Below the pieces are notes generated by a model, which was not told the origin of the DNA, made no database searches, and saw nothing but the letters and a program-made list of their open reading frames with translations. A program made the translations under genes and the position numbers. Source: Acridotheres tristis (taxonomy: Eukaryota > Chordata > Aves > Passeriformes > Sturnidae). Taken from it: DNA of 64,000 nucleotides. Below are positions 23,361-36,652 of this stretch, in pieces (position 1 is the first letter of the stretch; each line of letters opens with the position of its first letter). The stretch is taken from assembly GCA_037013685.1 (NCBI GenBank), contig CM072887.1:87254347-87318346 (forward strand). The letters run 5' to 3'.

Positions 23361-26300
23361 CATTCACTAGAGCTGTAGGAACTGCTCTGAGTGAAGCACT
23401 CTCATTTTAACAAATCCCCAACAAATCTAACAAAAGAGTCCAAGAGGATTTGGTCTGGATCCCATCCAAATGGCCCTGGGATTCACTGCCCTAGGACAGT
23501 TCATCAAATCCAACTTGTGGAATGGTGATATGCTTGGTGTAGGATGTGATCTCCAGGGCTAATACAATGTTATCTGCAACTCAGACAAGTGCAACAGCAC
23601 AAATAGCTCAAAACCAGAGAATTTGCCAAGTCCCCTGGGACAAGACAATTGCACAGACCAAAGGAAAAAATAAATAAATAAAGGGGTAATGTTGCTTGTA
23701 TTCATTTACAAATAAGAGAATGCAAGCCTGAACTAGTCTATCCAGCCAACAGAAATTAGAACAGCTGTGGAATTTGATCTTCTGCACCTTATTTACCTGT
23801 CTTGGAACAAATGTTTCTTCTTTCTTTCTCTTGTCTACCTGGACATGTAGTCAGACTACAATATCTATCTTGTGATAAACAATCTCATGTAATCTCTTTA
23901 CTTCTAGTTAGTCTAGAAACCTTAATCAGAATTTACAGAACAGTAATGCCAAACAACTGGAATCCTGACGATACCCCACCTCAGAAGTTGCCTCAGAAGT
24001 TGGAAATACTTGGCAGGGAAGCTCACATCTATCAATATGGATAATTTAACTCAGTAAGAATCAATGGGATCAATGGCATAGTTTTAGAATTATTTGGGCC
24101 AGAACAAAGTTTTTGTAAACCAAGATTTTTGACAGGAAGGAAACCCCCCTTTCTAGTAACTTCTGATAAGGGACCCCACTACTAGTGCAATCAGCAAGAA
24201 CTGAGGGAAAATAAACTGAACTCACAACTCACTAGTATATATCATTTTTCAGAATCAATTAAGTATATATTCAATATTCTTTGGCATTTAAGCCTGATAC
24301 ATAAAGAATATTTATTTTAGCTTGCATTTTAAAACACGTTTAATCTCTCAGTAGATAAAGAAATACATGAACAGGTATATTATGTTAAATTTTTTTTAAA
24401 AGTCCAAAAAAAGTGCTGTGAAAAAGCACATTAAAATAGATGCTTTTTTTCCACTATATTTTGCTGAGTATTGTCTGCTGTAATACTTTTTTCGCTGGCA
24501 AGTCTTAGGTGTGTTATCCTCTACAGCACTTCAGAAACTACTTTGTAGACTATAAAAATGACAAATCTTCCATTCTGTCACATTTTAATAAATTCCAAAC
24601 ACCTTTGAAGTTTTCATGACCTCCTTTTGCAAACTCTTTGAGAGTTGTAGATGAAAAGTTGTCATGATGCTAGATAGAGATTATAATCTCTTTTTTCTAT
24701 ACACTTAGGGACAACTGTCATTTATTTTCACCTATTTGTCACATCAAACAATATTTAAATTCCAGATTTGCTAAATGTTCAAAAATGGTTTCCATCTGCA
24801 TCTTTGAAAGTCACTCTTTGACTTGGGGCAACATTATGGACAATTTCCAGAAGCATGTGGTGAAAAGAAGAGTTTCAACATCTAATTATGTTTTATATTG
24901 TTTGTCTATAATTTCTTTGTATAGATATATTTATATTATGATAATTTTTGGTAAACTAATTCATGCTTCAACAGCAGTTTCTTTTCAGTTACCTGCCTGT
25001 AACACTCTCTGAACAATATTTACTGTCATGTAATAGTACAGTCTGTCCAAAGACCAAGAACTTGATAAAGTAGGGTCCATGCACTACCACAAGCATGATC
25101 TGCCTGCACATCAAACAACAAATTGCAGGTAGATACCAATATGCAAAGGTGTGTTTTATTGTCTTCCACTCAGTATGGCACCAATTTCTAATTAAAGCTA
25201 CACCTCTCTTGATTGAACCATGCTAATAACCTGCTATTTTGGCAAATGAGCAAAACAAATTTGTGATGATTGTGTTCAATAATCCTTGTAGATGTACCCT
25301 AAATATGAATTTTTTTTAATGACCATGAAAGAGCAAGGAACTAACTTCCCTATTTGCAAGACAGAATATATGAGACAGGGAAAATTATTGTCATCCCTTA
25401 ATCTTTAGCTATTAGTTAGGAGTACTAACTAACACCTTATTTGTTAGTAGTTGGCTAACCAGAACATAATTTGCTACATGAACTTTTAATAGGCCATTAT
25501 TAGTTATTTTACCTCAAAATAAATGACCTCTAAACTCCTAGTCCATATAGGCACACCCAACATGTGAGTAAGCTGCAGCATTTTGCCTAACACAAAAAAA
25601 AAGTCACTTACTGTCACTAACTGTGTCTTCTGCTGTATTTGCAACTATACTTTTGCTGAGTTCAATCTCTGCTATTAAAGAGAAGATATTAAGATATTAT
25701 CTTAAGCCTTCACTGAATGACATGGAAGTGCCATTGCTAAATAAGAAAATATGCTGCCTTTATTTTGCATATAGTATACTGCATTTCCAAAAGGAGGGCT
25801 ATGAAATTACTTATAATTTTCTTGTAAAAATAATATAACCTTTAATGAATCCTAAATGTAAGATTCTCTGGTCTTTTTGCTCAAGAAATCTTCAGATATT
25901 GTGCACTGTCCTAAAATTTGTTGGGGAACAAAAGCAAATAGCAAGTTCATCTGGGCATTGCTGAGTAGAGGGAATTAAATCTGTTTGTGGGAAATTAGGC
26001 TACAATTCAGAAGATAAAATCAGATAGGCCAATTCAACTGCCTATGGTCTAAAAATGATAAAATATATTTAAACAACTACCGACAAATTTGTTTAAGCAG
26101 TATCAACATCATCTTGCAACCCAGATATAATATCTGCTTTACTATACCCATTCCTTTCTAGGATTTCAACTTACTGGTGATCTAAATTTTATTGTTCTGG
26201 ACACCAAATGACAGGAAATAATTCTTTGTTAACAGTATCATCATTTTACCATGAGAATTTTGAAATTTCCTTCAAGATATGTTTTGGGCTTTCAGGTGCT

Positions 26301-29300
26301 TCCACAGCATAACTACATACACCAAGGACCTAGGTCAAGAAGGAGCAGAAGTAAGCTGAAAGGAAGACTCTGTGCAAGTCCAAAGAGGGGCAAGCTGGTG
26401 GTGAAAAAATCTAAAATAGAAAATAAAAAATTAAACCAGTAACTGAGGAAATTCTTCTCCTTTGTTAGCACGAGTGACAGGTGAATGTACAGTTCAATCT
26501 GCATAGGCAACAAAATATAAGACCCTGTGGAAACAGGTTTTAAAATTACAGCAGGCAGTAAATACCAGGAGAGGAACAGGGAGCTAATGAATACTGCAGG
26601 CCTGTGAGCAAATAACGTGAAATTCTCTCTTTGCATCTGAATATTTTAATGGACCAGACAGGGAAGTTCTGAGGCAGTCTTCCTCTTGTAGCAGAGAGAA
26701 CACAAACTAATTTAATATTAGTTTTCAGCCTGATAAACTTATGAAAGGAAATACACAAATACTTGTCTGTGATTGCTTCGATATCCCTTTAGTGAACAAA
26801 AAGCCATCTACTACTGTTTGTCCTGTGTGTGCTTCCAGCTTCTAAAACAACACCATATTACATGAGCCTTTTTTTCTTCAGTGGTAATTTCCGTTTAAAA
26901 CCAGCCTATAAATTAGGGTGGGAGAATGCCATGGCTATAGTGCAAAATATGTGAGTAAGAAACTGAGGCAGGGAGGAAGACCTACTGCCTGCCAAGTACA
27001 AGATATGTCAGCCTGGGTCTACCAAGCACAGTGGACTCCAGAAAGCAGTATCAGAAGAAGTAAAACCACAGAGTGCAGGAAGCCACAACTTTTGTGCTAG
27101 GCAGCAGAAGCTGTACACCCCCAGCAGGGACTCACCCCTATGTCTCTAGTGGAATGAGACCTTATGGATTGCATCCACACAACTAGACTTACTTACCCAC
27201 CAGGACTTGGAATTTCTTCCAAACTGCCTGCTGAGAATGCTCCCTTACCCATGCCAAAGCTCAGACATGGTTTGGAGTTTTGTCTGGAAGAATGTGAGCT
27301 GACCCAAGGCCAAAACCCTGCCAGGGGCTGCATGCTGTGAGACTGGGTACCTGTGATCTGTCACACTCCCTAACTCTTCACAGCTTTATGTTATGGATGC
27401 AGCCACTGGGACCAATTAAACTGGACATTGTGCTGCATTGATAGAGCTGTAACACTCTCCTATGAAGTTCCTATTATAAATTAAGAAAAGCTTTGTAACT
27501 CTTACCATTTTGACAGGATTTCTGAAAATATTAATTGTATGAAACCATACTTTTCAGAGCATAAAACACTTTTCCTACTAGGCAGTTGAAGGGTTTTGAT
27601 GAAATAAGCCCAAAATTTTGATTTATTTGATTATTATCTTAGAATTTATTTCCAATATCTTTATATCTTAACATGTGAAGAAAATAAATATTAAGTAGAG
27701 AAAAGCATTATCGTTTTTGTTGTTAGAATCTATTTGAGAGAAACATTCACTGATTTGTTACTGGATTGCAGATAACCCAAAATGAATTCTGTAGAGTTAT
27801 AGCAAGACAGCCTCTGGGAGACTGCAAGAGTCTTCATGGATTGTCTGCTCTGCTATGAAATAGTCTGAAGGTTGATAGAAAATTCCAGATACTCTCCATC
27901 TGAACCATGTTAAAACACATGTTGTGGATACCTTTCTGCTTTTGCCACCTGGGCTACAGTGGATACAGAGGCCTTCAAAGTTAAGAAAAACGTTTTTCCC
28001 TGTGTAATGCACAGTTTAGAGTTTGTTAGATAACCAAAGTAATCCCAGTTTGTGTAGAAATATTTGCTTTGAACCACCATAGCAATCCCAGTGGCTGCAG
28101 CTGCTGTTGTGTAAGGCCTGACTGCAAAGTAGAGTCAGCCTGTTATTTTCTGTGCTTTATTTCAGTGACTGAAGAAGTTACTTTGTAACACTTCTTTTCC
28201 TAAGACTCATTAAATTCTGGTGCTTTTGTTTGCTTGCCACAGCCACTCGCCGGATTAAGACATCTCTGTGAGGAATGTTATATAGTGGTGCTTTGGAAAA
28301 GCCAGAGATCAACAAAAGAGCTCTGACAATATTAAAAAATATATTATTTAGATGCAAATATTTGTGTTTAAATTAGATCCTTTTGAATTTGAGATAAGAT
28401 TTTTCAACTAATGCAAGCAGAAACCAAATAACGATGCATTTGCTTCTGAAGATTATCAAATAAGTTGAATTTTGATTGACAAAGCAGAACAGAAAAAGTT
28501 TATACTATGAATAACCTTTATTGTTTCAGTAAGTTGCTCTATCTCTAAATTTCATAATACCTAATCCTGTTCTAGAAAGACAGATATTTAATTTTTTCTA
28601 TTTTATCTCCCTGAGATTATTGCAGAATTTTACTTTACCGATAACCATGTTGAATATATAGATTAAAAAGTTATATAATACATTTTTATACTAATTGAAC
28701 ATAACCACTTTTGACTAAGAATCAGGCTGGAAGATTGTTCCTTCATGAGTTTTTCATTTTAATAAAAAAGTGCTTATCTTTAAATTTCATTAAAATTAGG
28801 GAAGTATTAAGAAGATAGATCTTAAATTATTTATGTTTTCTCTCTTCTAACTTGCCAAAAGTATTTTTACCTCTGCTGATAAAGTGAAGAATGAATTTTC
28901 ATCACTTCACAATTCATAGGTACCAGAAAATGTGCAGCACTGAATTACAATGACATACAGTCTCCTCTGAGACATTATATGGTATATCATGAAATGTCAT
29001 ACAGTAACTCCTTTTTGCTTCAGGGGATCATTGTTCATCCTTATAATTAAGAGGACCAGTAAAGTTGCTGTTTCTGGGCTGGAATGGGAAAAGTTAAATT
29101 TATTCATGATTATTATTTTAGTGGAAACAGGGTTTCATTATAAACATACAGCCCTTAGCCTATTTGTAAAAGAAATATGAAACTATTGCTTGGATACTTA
29201 AATATACATATATTTTCCAGAGTTAAATTTGGGGTAGGAAACAAACTTTCTTATGAATTGGTGTATTTTTTGTAATATCCTTTAGCAAACTCAGCACAGA

Positions 29301-29840
29301 AGGTCCACTGCAATGGGCTTTTCATCCCACTTATAAAACTTGCTCCATGAAGTTCATGCTGGCCTTTGTTTGCCATAAGGACTGGCAGGCTTGCCCAGTG
29401 CACAAGTTCTATAGGGATTTTGGTTTAGGTAGTATGTCTTGACTGTGAGGACAAATACAGGTAAGAAATTCTAAGTTCCTAACAGGTTCTGGTAACCTGG
29501 AGCTATAAATGAAAATGACAATTAATGAAAATGCCAATTAATACAGCCACAAGTGGAAGAGCTGAAGATGACACCCTGTGCTGGCAAGCTGCCTTGTATA
29601 CCAGCAGAACCCCAGAAAGCATGTTGCCATCAGCACTGAACTGCTGAGGACCCCAGAGAGAACCAGTACACCAAATGAGATGATGCTGAGGGGCACTCAC
29701 CTGAAAAATGCTGTTTGTCCATGCTCTGGGCTGCTGACAAAAATATTAGTCCTTTAAGTCTTGTAAATGTCAACAAATCCATATTTCCTGCATTGCTTCT
29801 CTTCCCCTATTTCTCTTTGTGTCTATCTGTTTTGTTACAG
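23361..29840. other. Unique AT-rich DNA, no gene seen
   Basis: Contains frames up to 107 codons (26313-26636, minus; Leu/Phe-rich and not convincing), overlapped by another minus frame. A small hairpin, TTAGTTAG (25412-25419) with CTAACTAA (25425-25432), sits in a stretch dense in TTAG/CTAA words. A strong isolated acceptor (TTTGCTTGCCACAG) ends at 28242, just before a CpG-containing CACTCGCCGG word, without a partner donor. A CAG/GTAAGA donor lies near 29460 without a clear acceptor. Confidence 0.6.
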
Positions 29841-29863
29841 GAAGACAACAGCAGAACTTAAAG
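29841..29863 (+). other. Candidate 23-nt microexon
   Basis: A long pyrimidine-rich tract ending TCTGTTTTGTTACAG stops at 29840. Only 23 nt follow before a donor that matches the consensus at every position (AAG then GTGAGTAAT). The 23 nt are open in two of three frames. In one of them the reading frame joins cleanly onto the strong acceptor site at 30300. Vertebrate microexons of 3-27 nt are known, especially in neuronal transcripts, but this one cannot be assigned to a gene from sequence alone. It could also be an exon of a noncoding RNA. Confidence 0.3.
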
Positions 29864-30300
29864 GTGAGTAATACAGTCTCCATTACTCTGACAAATCAGA
29901 GAACTCCAGGGGAGATGTCTTAGACAAACACTTTTTCCTTTCCAATAAATGGGGAACAGAAAGCAGCATTTTACGTTGGGATTTTCCATTCAAGGTTCAA
30001 TTTCTTGAGAGTAATACACTAATATTGCTAAATTTGAAAGCAAGAAAGCACTTCCATTTCAGGAAACAGCAGGCAATATTACTGTTATCTGTTGGAAAGT
30101 GCTCAAGGTATTCTCAGCCTTTCAGTTTTCCTCTTACTTCCCCTGATTTCAAGCATACTCTTGCTTGTAAAACTCTCCAGCTATCTCAGAGGACTGGGGA
30201 GTCTAACTAAAATATTAACTTTTTCTTGGCTTGCTCTTCTTCTAAGGTCAGGTTTCTCCTTTTTACTCTAATTTGGTGTATTTCTTTTCTTTGCTTCTAG

Positions 30301-30391
30301 GGATTTTTTTTAGAAAATGGGAAACAGTTTCTCCAGTTAACAGAGCAGCAGGGTTGGTTCAAAGTCTTGTTCCTATTTCCCTTCTGGACTA
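30301..30391 (+). other. Candidate exon after a strong acceptor
   Basis: The tract TTTCTTTTCTTTGCTTCTAG ending at 30300 is one of the best acceptors in the window. If spliced to the 23-nt unit at 29841-29863, the frame reads through about 29 codons (including KWETVSPVN and GLVQSLVP) to a TAA at 30389-30391. That would make it a C-terminal coding end. No convincing donor and no nearby AATAAA were seen, so the 3' limit is arbitrary. The product is not recognised. Confidence 0.18.
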
Positions 30392-33300
30392 AAGAGAATT
30401 GAGGCACAGAAAATCTATTGCTTACCATTCTCATATCTTTGTTACATATCCTACATGCTTTTTTGATTTCTAGATTATTGCTCCGGTCTACCCACTGATA
30501 TTTTTGTCATCTGCTTAGGCTGGAATCTTCCCCTAACAGAGGTATGTTTAAGAATATTTAGATAATTTTGGAGAAGCTTTGAAGAAACACAGAGATATGA
30601 TAACAGTAATTATCAATATACAGAATTACATCTTACGTTACCACCATTTGCTGATATTTAGAGCTACAATTTCTATTAGCAAGTAGACTCTAGTATCACC
30701 CTTCTGTGAGCCTTTTAGCTTTCATCTAAAAACGGTGGGACTTTGGGATGGTTGACTAACTTCTTTTCCATTGCCTGTTTAATTTTAAAAATGCTTTATC
30801 CTGGTTTGGGGTAGTTTCATCTGTAAACAGCCATCAAATCAGGTAAATGGGTGAATAACAAGCAATATAAAATATTTTTAGGTGTAGAAATTAAAGGATA
30901 AAATAGTAAAAAGATTCCTCAGCTAGGACAGTGATAGTGACTGAGAGACAGTGAAGGTGATTAGAAGGTAAGGAGAAAAACCCACTTATGAAACTTTATC
31001 TACTATGATAAAGACTGGATAGAAATAACATTTCAAGTGTGAAATCAAGACTGCGTTTCAGCCAAAATAGCAGCTTTGCAGACCTGATTTAAAATTTACT
31101 TTAAAAAACCCTGACGAACAAGTATCAATTGTCTATTGAAGAAATAAGCACTGTAGCACTGCTTAATTTCAAAAATAATTACACTAAAAATGAGAAAAAC
31201 TTCTAATGAGAAAAAACCCAAACCAACAAAGCCAAAATTGCAAAACCTTTGCAGATAACACATTAGATATTCAAAACAAATGTGCGTTATTTACCAAAAC
31301 ATTTGTGGAAATATGACAAATAAAGCCAGCATGGCTAAACAACAAAGTAAAGAAGGCTATTTAAAACAAGAAGGCATACTTCAAAAACTTGAAATTGTGT
31401 TGCAAGGGGGAAAAAACAGTAAAAATGGTTTAGGGACAGTATATCAAAAAGCATAAGCACATTTACTAAAACCTTATTCCAATATGTTTGTGGTTAGGGA
31501 ATCCTCTCCAGGGATGCCTTTGAAGAGATGGCCGAGGTATAAAAGCATAAAGAAGACAGGACCACAACAGACACATGATATTATTCTTTTCATCCAAGTT
31601 TACCAGCAAGCAAGGTAAAGCTTAGAGACACATTTGTGTGACAACACGTAAAAAATATAGAGGATTTATCTAGAACTGGACTGGCAGCAGAAGGTATGAG
31701 CAGTCTTAAAAATGTTTGGGTTTGTTCCTTCATTTTTCAGGAATCTCATATTCCACTAACATTAACTCAATTGAAGTTTCCTAGGTTTGGAAATGCAAGA
31801 TTAATTTATCATTTATGACAGATTTTTGAGAATTTAGTATGTGAAAAATGAAAATTTTTGTATTTTTAGAGGAGCTTTTCAAGCTATTTCTCCTTAAATG
31901 GTGTGGTGAACATTATCTATATAACTGTTTGAGGAGAAAATGAGATTGTCAGGCCTATAAATAAAAAATGTGCCACTTAAAAATGTTAAAAATCTTTACA
32001 GACTTATTTATCAGAAACACACTGAATCACAGATAAGCCAATATTTCTTTGAAGCAAAGGACTGTCCCAAAATAAAAAGTGCATTTAAAGCAAGTGGTAG
32101 GGGGTGGGGAAAATGGAGCCAACAGCTTATTGAATACGTTGTTTAGAATTTATATGTAGGTGATTGAAATATTTTCACAGAAGTTTTAATGTAAGGAAGA
32201 AATTTAGGAAGAAAGTGGTAATAGAGTGTAACACTGTTTGTCTACTTATATAATGTGCATGTTGTGGTAAAGAGATAAATCTCAATTTCTTTACAATGAG
32301 TAATGTAAAGAACTGCCTTCATCCTCTGGATATTATTCAGAAGTTGTTCCCTGGACTATTAAAGACTAACTGTTTTGATTCTGTGAAAGAGAGGACACAC
32401 ATCTGAAAAAGGTGTAGTAATATTTCAGATTCATTTAAAAAATTGGTAAAACTGATTACACTTTTATTTTATGGTTCCATTAAAACAATGGGCAACTAGA
32501 ACTATTCTTACTGTGGAGGAGAAATAATGCTTTCCCTTAATTAAAGTTGCTTGTGTATACCCATGCCTTTTTCTTGCATAAGATTGTCTTCAAATAAAAC
32601 TGATTTTTTTCAGTTCTATCAACAGGGCCAAGGCTTTCCACCAGGCTAAGGTTAGCAATGTAGAAAACTTTAAGCCTGAGAGCTTGAACCAGCTGGAAGA
32701 ACAAGATCACTCTTGTTTGTCTCCCCTGTAGTCAGAGCAAACACCAGTAAATTTTGTTGTTTAAAAGCCCCATCAAAAAGATGACTTAACCTTTTTTTTT
32801 TTAATATGTCACAAAAGCCTAGTAAGAAGTGTGACAGAAGGTATGAAAAGGAGTAAATAAACACATGTATGCCATGTGTTATACTGAAATTAATGTCACC
32901 GTGCATGCATTCAGAAGTAATGCAATAAAGAACCTTGCAAAGACATGATTCAATTACAAGAATACCACTCCCAAAAACATGTGTAAATAATACTGCTGTT
33001 TTCATACCTTTTAAACAATCAGTTCTACTTTCACACAGCAGTCTTAAATGGACCTTAATTCCTTAATGCCATAAATAATTTTTAAAGTCTAAAAATCAAA
33101 TATGCTAGGACTAGAGAAGTGACATTGCATATGAAATTAAACTTATTCTACAATGTAACAATTAACACTTTGCAACTCCCTTTTGCTGGAAGATGTGGCA
33201 ATTAGGAAGTAAGAACCGATAAATCAAATAAAATCCTCCTCTTAAATTTACTTGCATTTTAAAAAAGCTGACTAAACAACTCTACATCTTCCCAGTAAAT

Positions 33301-34060
33301 ATAAAATATAAAGTAAACATATCCAGCCAAGAACTGTCATTGTTAGTAAACAAGATGCTTCTGAAGGAAATCTGATTTTACTTTAGCTGTGACTTGTCTG
33401 AAGAAGACAGATTTCTTGGAAAGACATAACAAGGGGATGATGGCCAGCTTTCTCCCCAGAATTTCCAGGGATTCACACCTTTGGGTACAATACGAAAGAA
33501 GTTTGTAGTGGGCACAAATGAGCAAACAAGCACAGTACAGCAGAGGGGAGGGGAAGCTAACTGCTGTGTTTAATAACTATTCAGGTGTTACGAGTATTTT
33601 ATAAAAAGATCTGGCACTAAAAGATCCTTTCTCATTTTACCTAAGCCAGTGTTAACATGTTAAACCTTGGGAAAACTTTTTAAAAGTGAGACTAATCAAG
33701 CACTGATATTTTTTTATTTCAGTAGGGAGATTTCATAAGAGAAATTTTAGGGGGTACTGGGTTGTTCAGTTCAGCATTTTCAAAAGCAGAAAAAATATAA
33801 GGCTGTCAGGAATTACTTAAAAACAGTTGGTTCAGCTGTGGCCCATGAGACAGATTTGCCATTTTCCTTTCAACTCTCCTTCATGAAATTAATTCCAGAA
33901 ATAGTTTTGCTTCATTTTGAGCAGTTACATAAGGACAGGAATAGAAAAAAATTATTCTTGGGCAACTTATAATTGTTAAAATTTGTTTCACTGGTGGCAA
34001 GATGCAAAATGGATTTCTGTTACAAAGATGGTTTTAGTAATGTAATTATTAGATTCTACC
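30392..34060. other. Unique AT-rich DNA, no gene seen
   Basis: The largest frame is 111 codons on the minus strand (32670-33005), hydrophobic and without family motif. No transposon end found. Confidence 0.6.
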
Positions 34061-34092
34061 ATGTATATATATAATATGTGTGTATATATATT
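34061..34092. repeat. (TA)n / (TG)n low-complexity tract
   Basis: GTATATATATAATATG followed by TGTGTATATATAT: two short TA runs separated by TG units. Confidence 0.8.
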
Positions 34093-35722
34093 CAAAGTAA
34101 GAAAATGGAGAGTTGTGGTAGCTTGTAGTCAAGAACACTTTTTCGCCTCCTTGCTACTATTATATATCTCTTTTCAATTCCGTTTACCTTTCTATTTTGT
34201 CATTTGCATTTAATTTCCAGTTTGATTTAACAAAAAAAATGCAACACAACAATATTGGCTGCAGGTTATTCAATAGCCTCTAAAAGTAGTATATACTTCA
34301 ACAAAACATCTTGAATTTAGATACTTTTGTTATTAAATAAGATTGTGTAATAATCTTGTGTAAAAGCTCTGATTGCTTTTGAAATTAAGTTTTCCTGTGT
34401 AAATAAAATCTAGTAGATATATATGCTACTCAGTGAAAAGAGGGAACACTTTAGCAGCCCCTTTAAAGCACAGATCTTCTGAAAAGATAAGATATTGATC
34501 CAAACACTTTGTTATTAGTTTTTTTTCTAGTGAGTGGCAAAGATATCCCATTTCACCAGACAAAAATATGGCTGTAGGTGCACAGCAACACAGAAAAGAA
34601 GACAGGGATTTTGATTTATGAAAGAAAAAGAGTACAACAGACAAATAAAATTAAATAGAAGATTACAAGAAGGAAGAAGTAAAAGCCTAATGGGCAGCAG
34701 GTGGAGCTGACCACAGTAGGCAAGATGAAAACAATCATTTTTTGTTATACTTTGTTACGAATGGCTACCAGAGCTCACACAAGTCCTGCTGTTGACTCAG
34801 ATTTCTGGCAGTAGCTCTGTTTGAAGCAGCCAGCACCCCAAATGTCTCTCGATTGCAAATTCTTAATAATGACCAATCAGGTCTGTTACAACATGAATTA
34901 TTTATTGAATAGACTCAAGGAAGACAGACATAAGACTTTAACGGACTTCTTACTACACAGGATAAACAAAAGGAACACTGCTAGTAGGTTCATAAGACAG
35001 TGCACAGTAGCAAAGGTACCTATATTACAGCCAGCAAAGAAATAATATAGATTAGGAGCCACTGTAACTTATCAATGACAGTGGTGTACAGAAGTCTCCT
35101 TTCACTCAACTTCCAGAAGAGTAACTCAAGGCCAACATCTCAACTTCGAGGACACCTCCCCACAAACTCAGAGAGTATATAAGAGATTTCTGATTTTATG
35201 AAATTTATAGTGGCCTTTTACATTTTGTAGAAGTACTGTGTCTATCAGTCATGAATTTTTGCTTATCCTTTCCCAAGCATTCAGGGAATGATGTTTATTG
35301 CTGGCTAAGATTGTTTTTCAGCCGAAATAGTTCACTACAAGGCAAGCTATTCCAGCTTAACTGAGCCATGTAGGGAAAAACAATAAGCTTTTTCTGTATC
35401 AGGGCTGAAAAGTCCTGTCACATACTTGAAAGAAAAGAAGCAGCCTCAGCCAACTCAACTGCCTCTCTTACTACAGAGTGCTGGGCACATAGCTTTAAAA
35501 CTATATACCATGGAAAATGTCCAGGGAGGACTGGGAAAAATTGCCCCAAATCAACAGGGTTTTCTTGTTTTCTTTAGCCCAGTGACACTAAAAATGCCTA
35601 TCAAGACAGATTAAAAAATTGAGGGCCAGCTAGATACTTAGAAAAGCATGTCAAGGGAGAATATTGAACAGGAGGGATCTTACTGCTTTTCTGGTCTTCT
35701 ATACTATTCTTAACTTTCTCAA
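34093..35722. other. Unique AT-rich DNA, no gene seen
   Basis: Frames up to 74 codons only, with no repeat family or splice pair that stands out. Confidence 0.6.
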
Positions 35723-35864
<142 letters not shown>

Positions 35865-36581
35865 ATGGTTAATCTTTCAGTTTGAAGAGCTATTGGTATA
35901 AAGCATGCCTCATTAGCTCATGGGAGGTAGTAGTCTCCATTAATTCAGTTCTCACTTCATTTGCTTTGCACAGAGTTATAATTAGCTTCAGAATAACTCT
36001 GATAACTTCAGCAGATTTATAGTTTCAGTTTTATTCTGCATTTGGCTTTTCCATCTTGTTTCAATGTGTTGTGTGAGTTTTAAAAAATCAGAAACAACAA
36101 TGACTGCTTTAGGGAGTAATTTAATGTTGCAATTTTAGACTGACAGTCTGTTTACATCGCTCTGTTCTGTTGAGCTACATAAACAGTTAAAACACTAAGC
36201 TCTACATAATCTCCAATCATGCTTTCTTACAAATAGGCAGAAATTCACACTATCTGACGTGCATTCTCTGAAGAAGCAAATCCTATTCCATGTATGCCAA
36301 TCCCCACCAGAGTGGCTGTGGCAGCAAAGTAACACACCCCACTCCCCATACTATTCTGAGCTAAGGAAGAAATCATGTCAGTCTTTTAATGACATCCTGT
36401 AGTCAAAAGAGGATTTGGTCTATTCCCTGGGGACATACTCCTGTAGTAGGGATACACATGGAGCACTACACAATTTAAACTGGTTTATGTAGGCTATCAG
36501 GGCAGCACTGCTATTTTAAGAAGGGCAAAGAGTTAAAGACAACAGAGCCATATATCATATGACACCTCTGTAAGGTTGGTA
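35865..36581. other. Unique AT-rich DNA, no gene seen
   Basis: No open frame of note and no repeat until the CR1 end at 36582. Confidence 0.6.
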
Positions 36582-36652
36582 CCATAGAACCACAGAATTG
36601 TTAGGGTTGGAAAGGACCCTTGCAAATCACCTAGTCCAACCCCTCTTCATAG
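36582..36652 (-). mobile_element. CR1 LINE, short 3' end fragment
   Basis: CCATAGAACCACAGAAT followed by GGGTTGGAAAGGACC and TAGTCCAACCCC is the reverse complement of the conserved avian CR1 3' terminus. That terminus normally reads GGTTGGA...GGTCCCTTCCAACC...ATTCTATGATTCTATG. Only about 70 bp are preserved; further into the element the match fades. CR1 copies are usually 5'-truncated and lack target duplications, as here. The 67-codon plus frame starting at 36598 uses it by chance. Confidence 0.85.

Noticed and set aside
28243..28330. Strong acceptor at 28242 followed by a CpG-containing stretch
   Set aside because: Only short open frames follow and no good donor or poly(A) signal is near.
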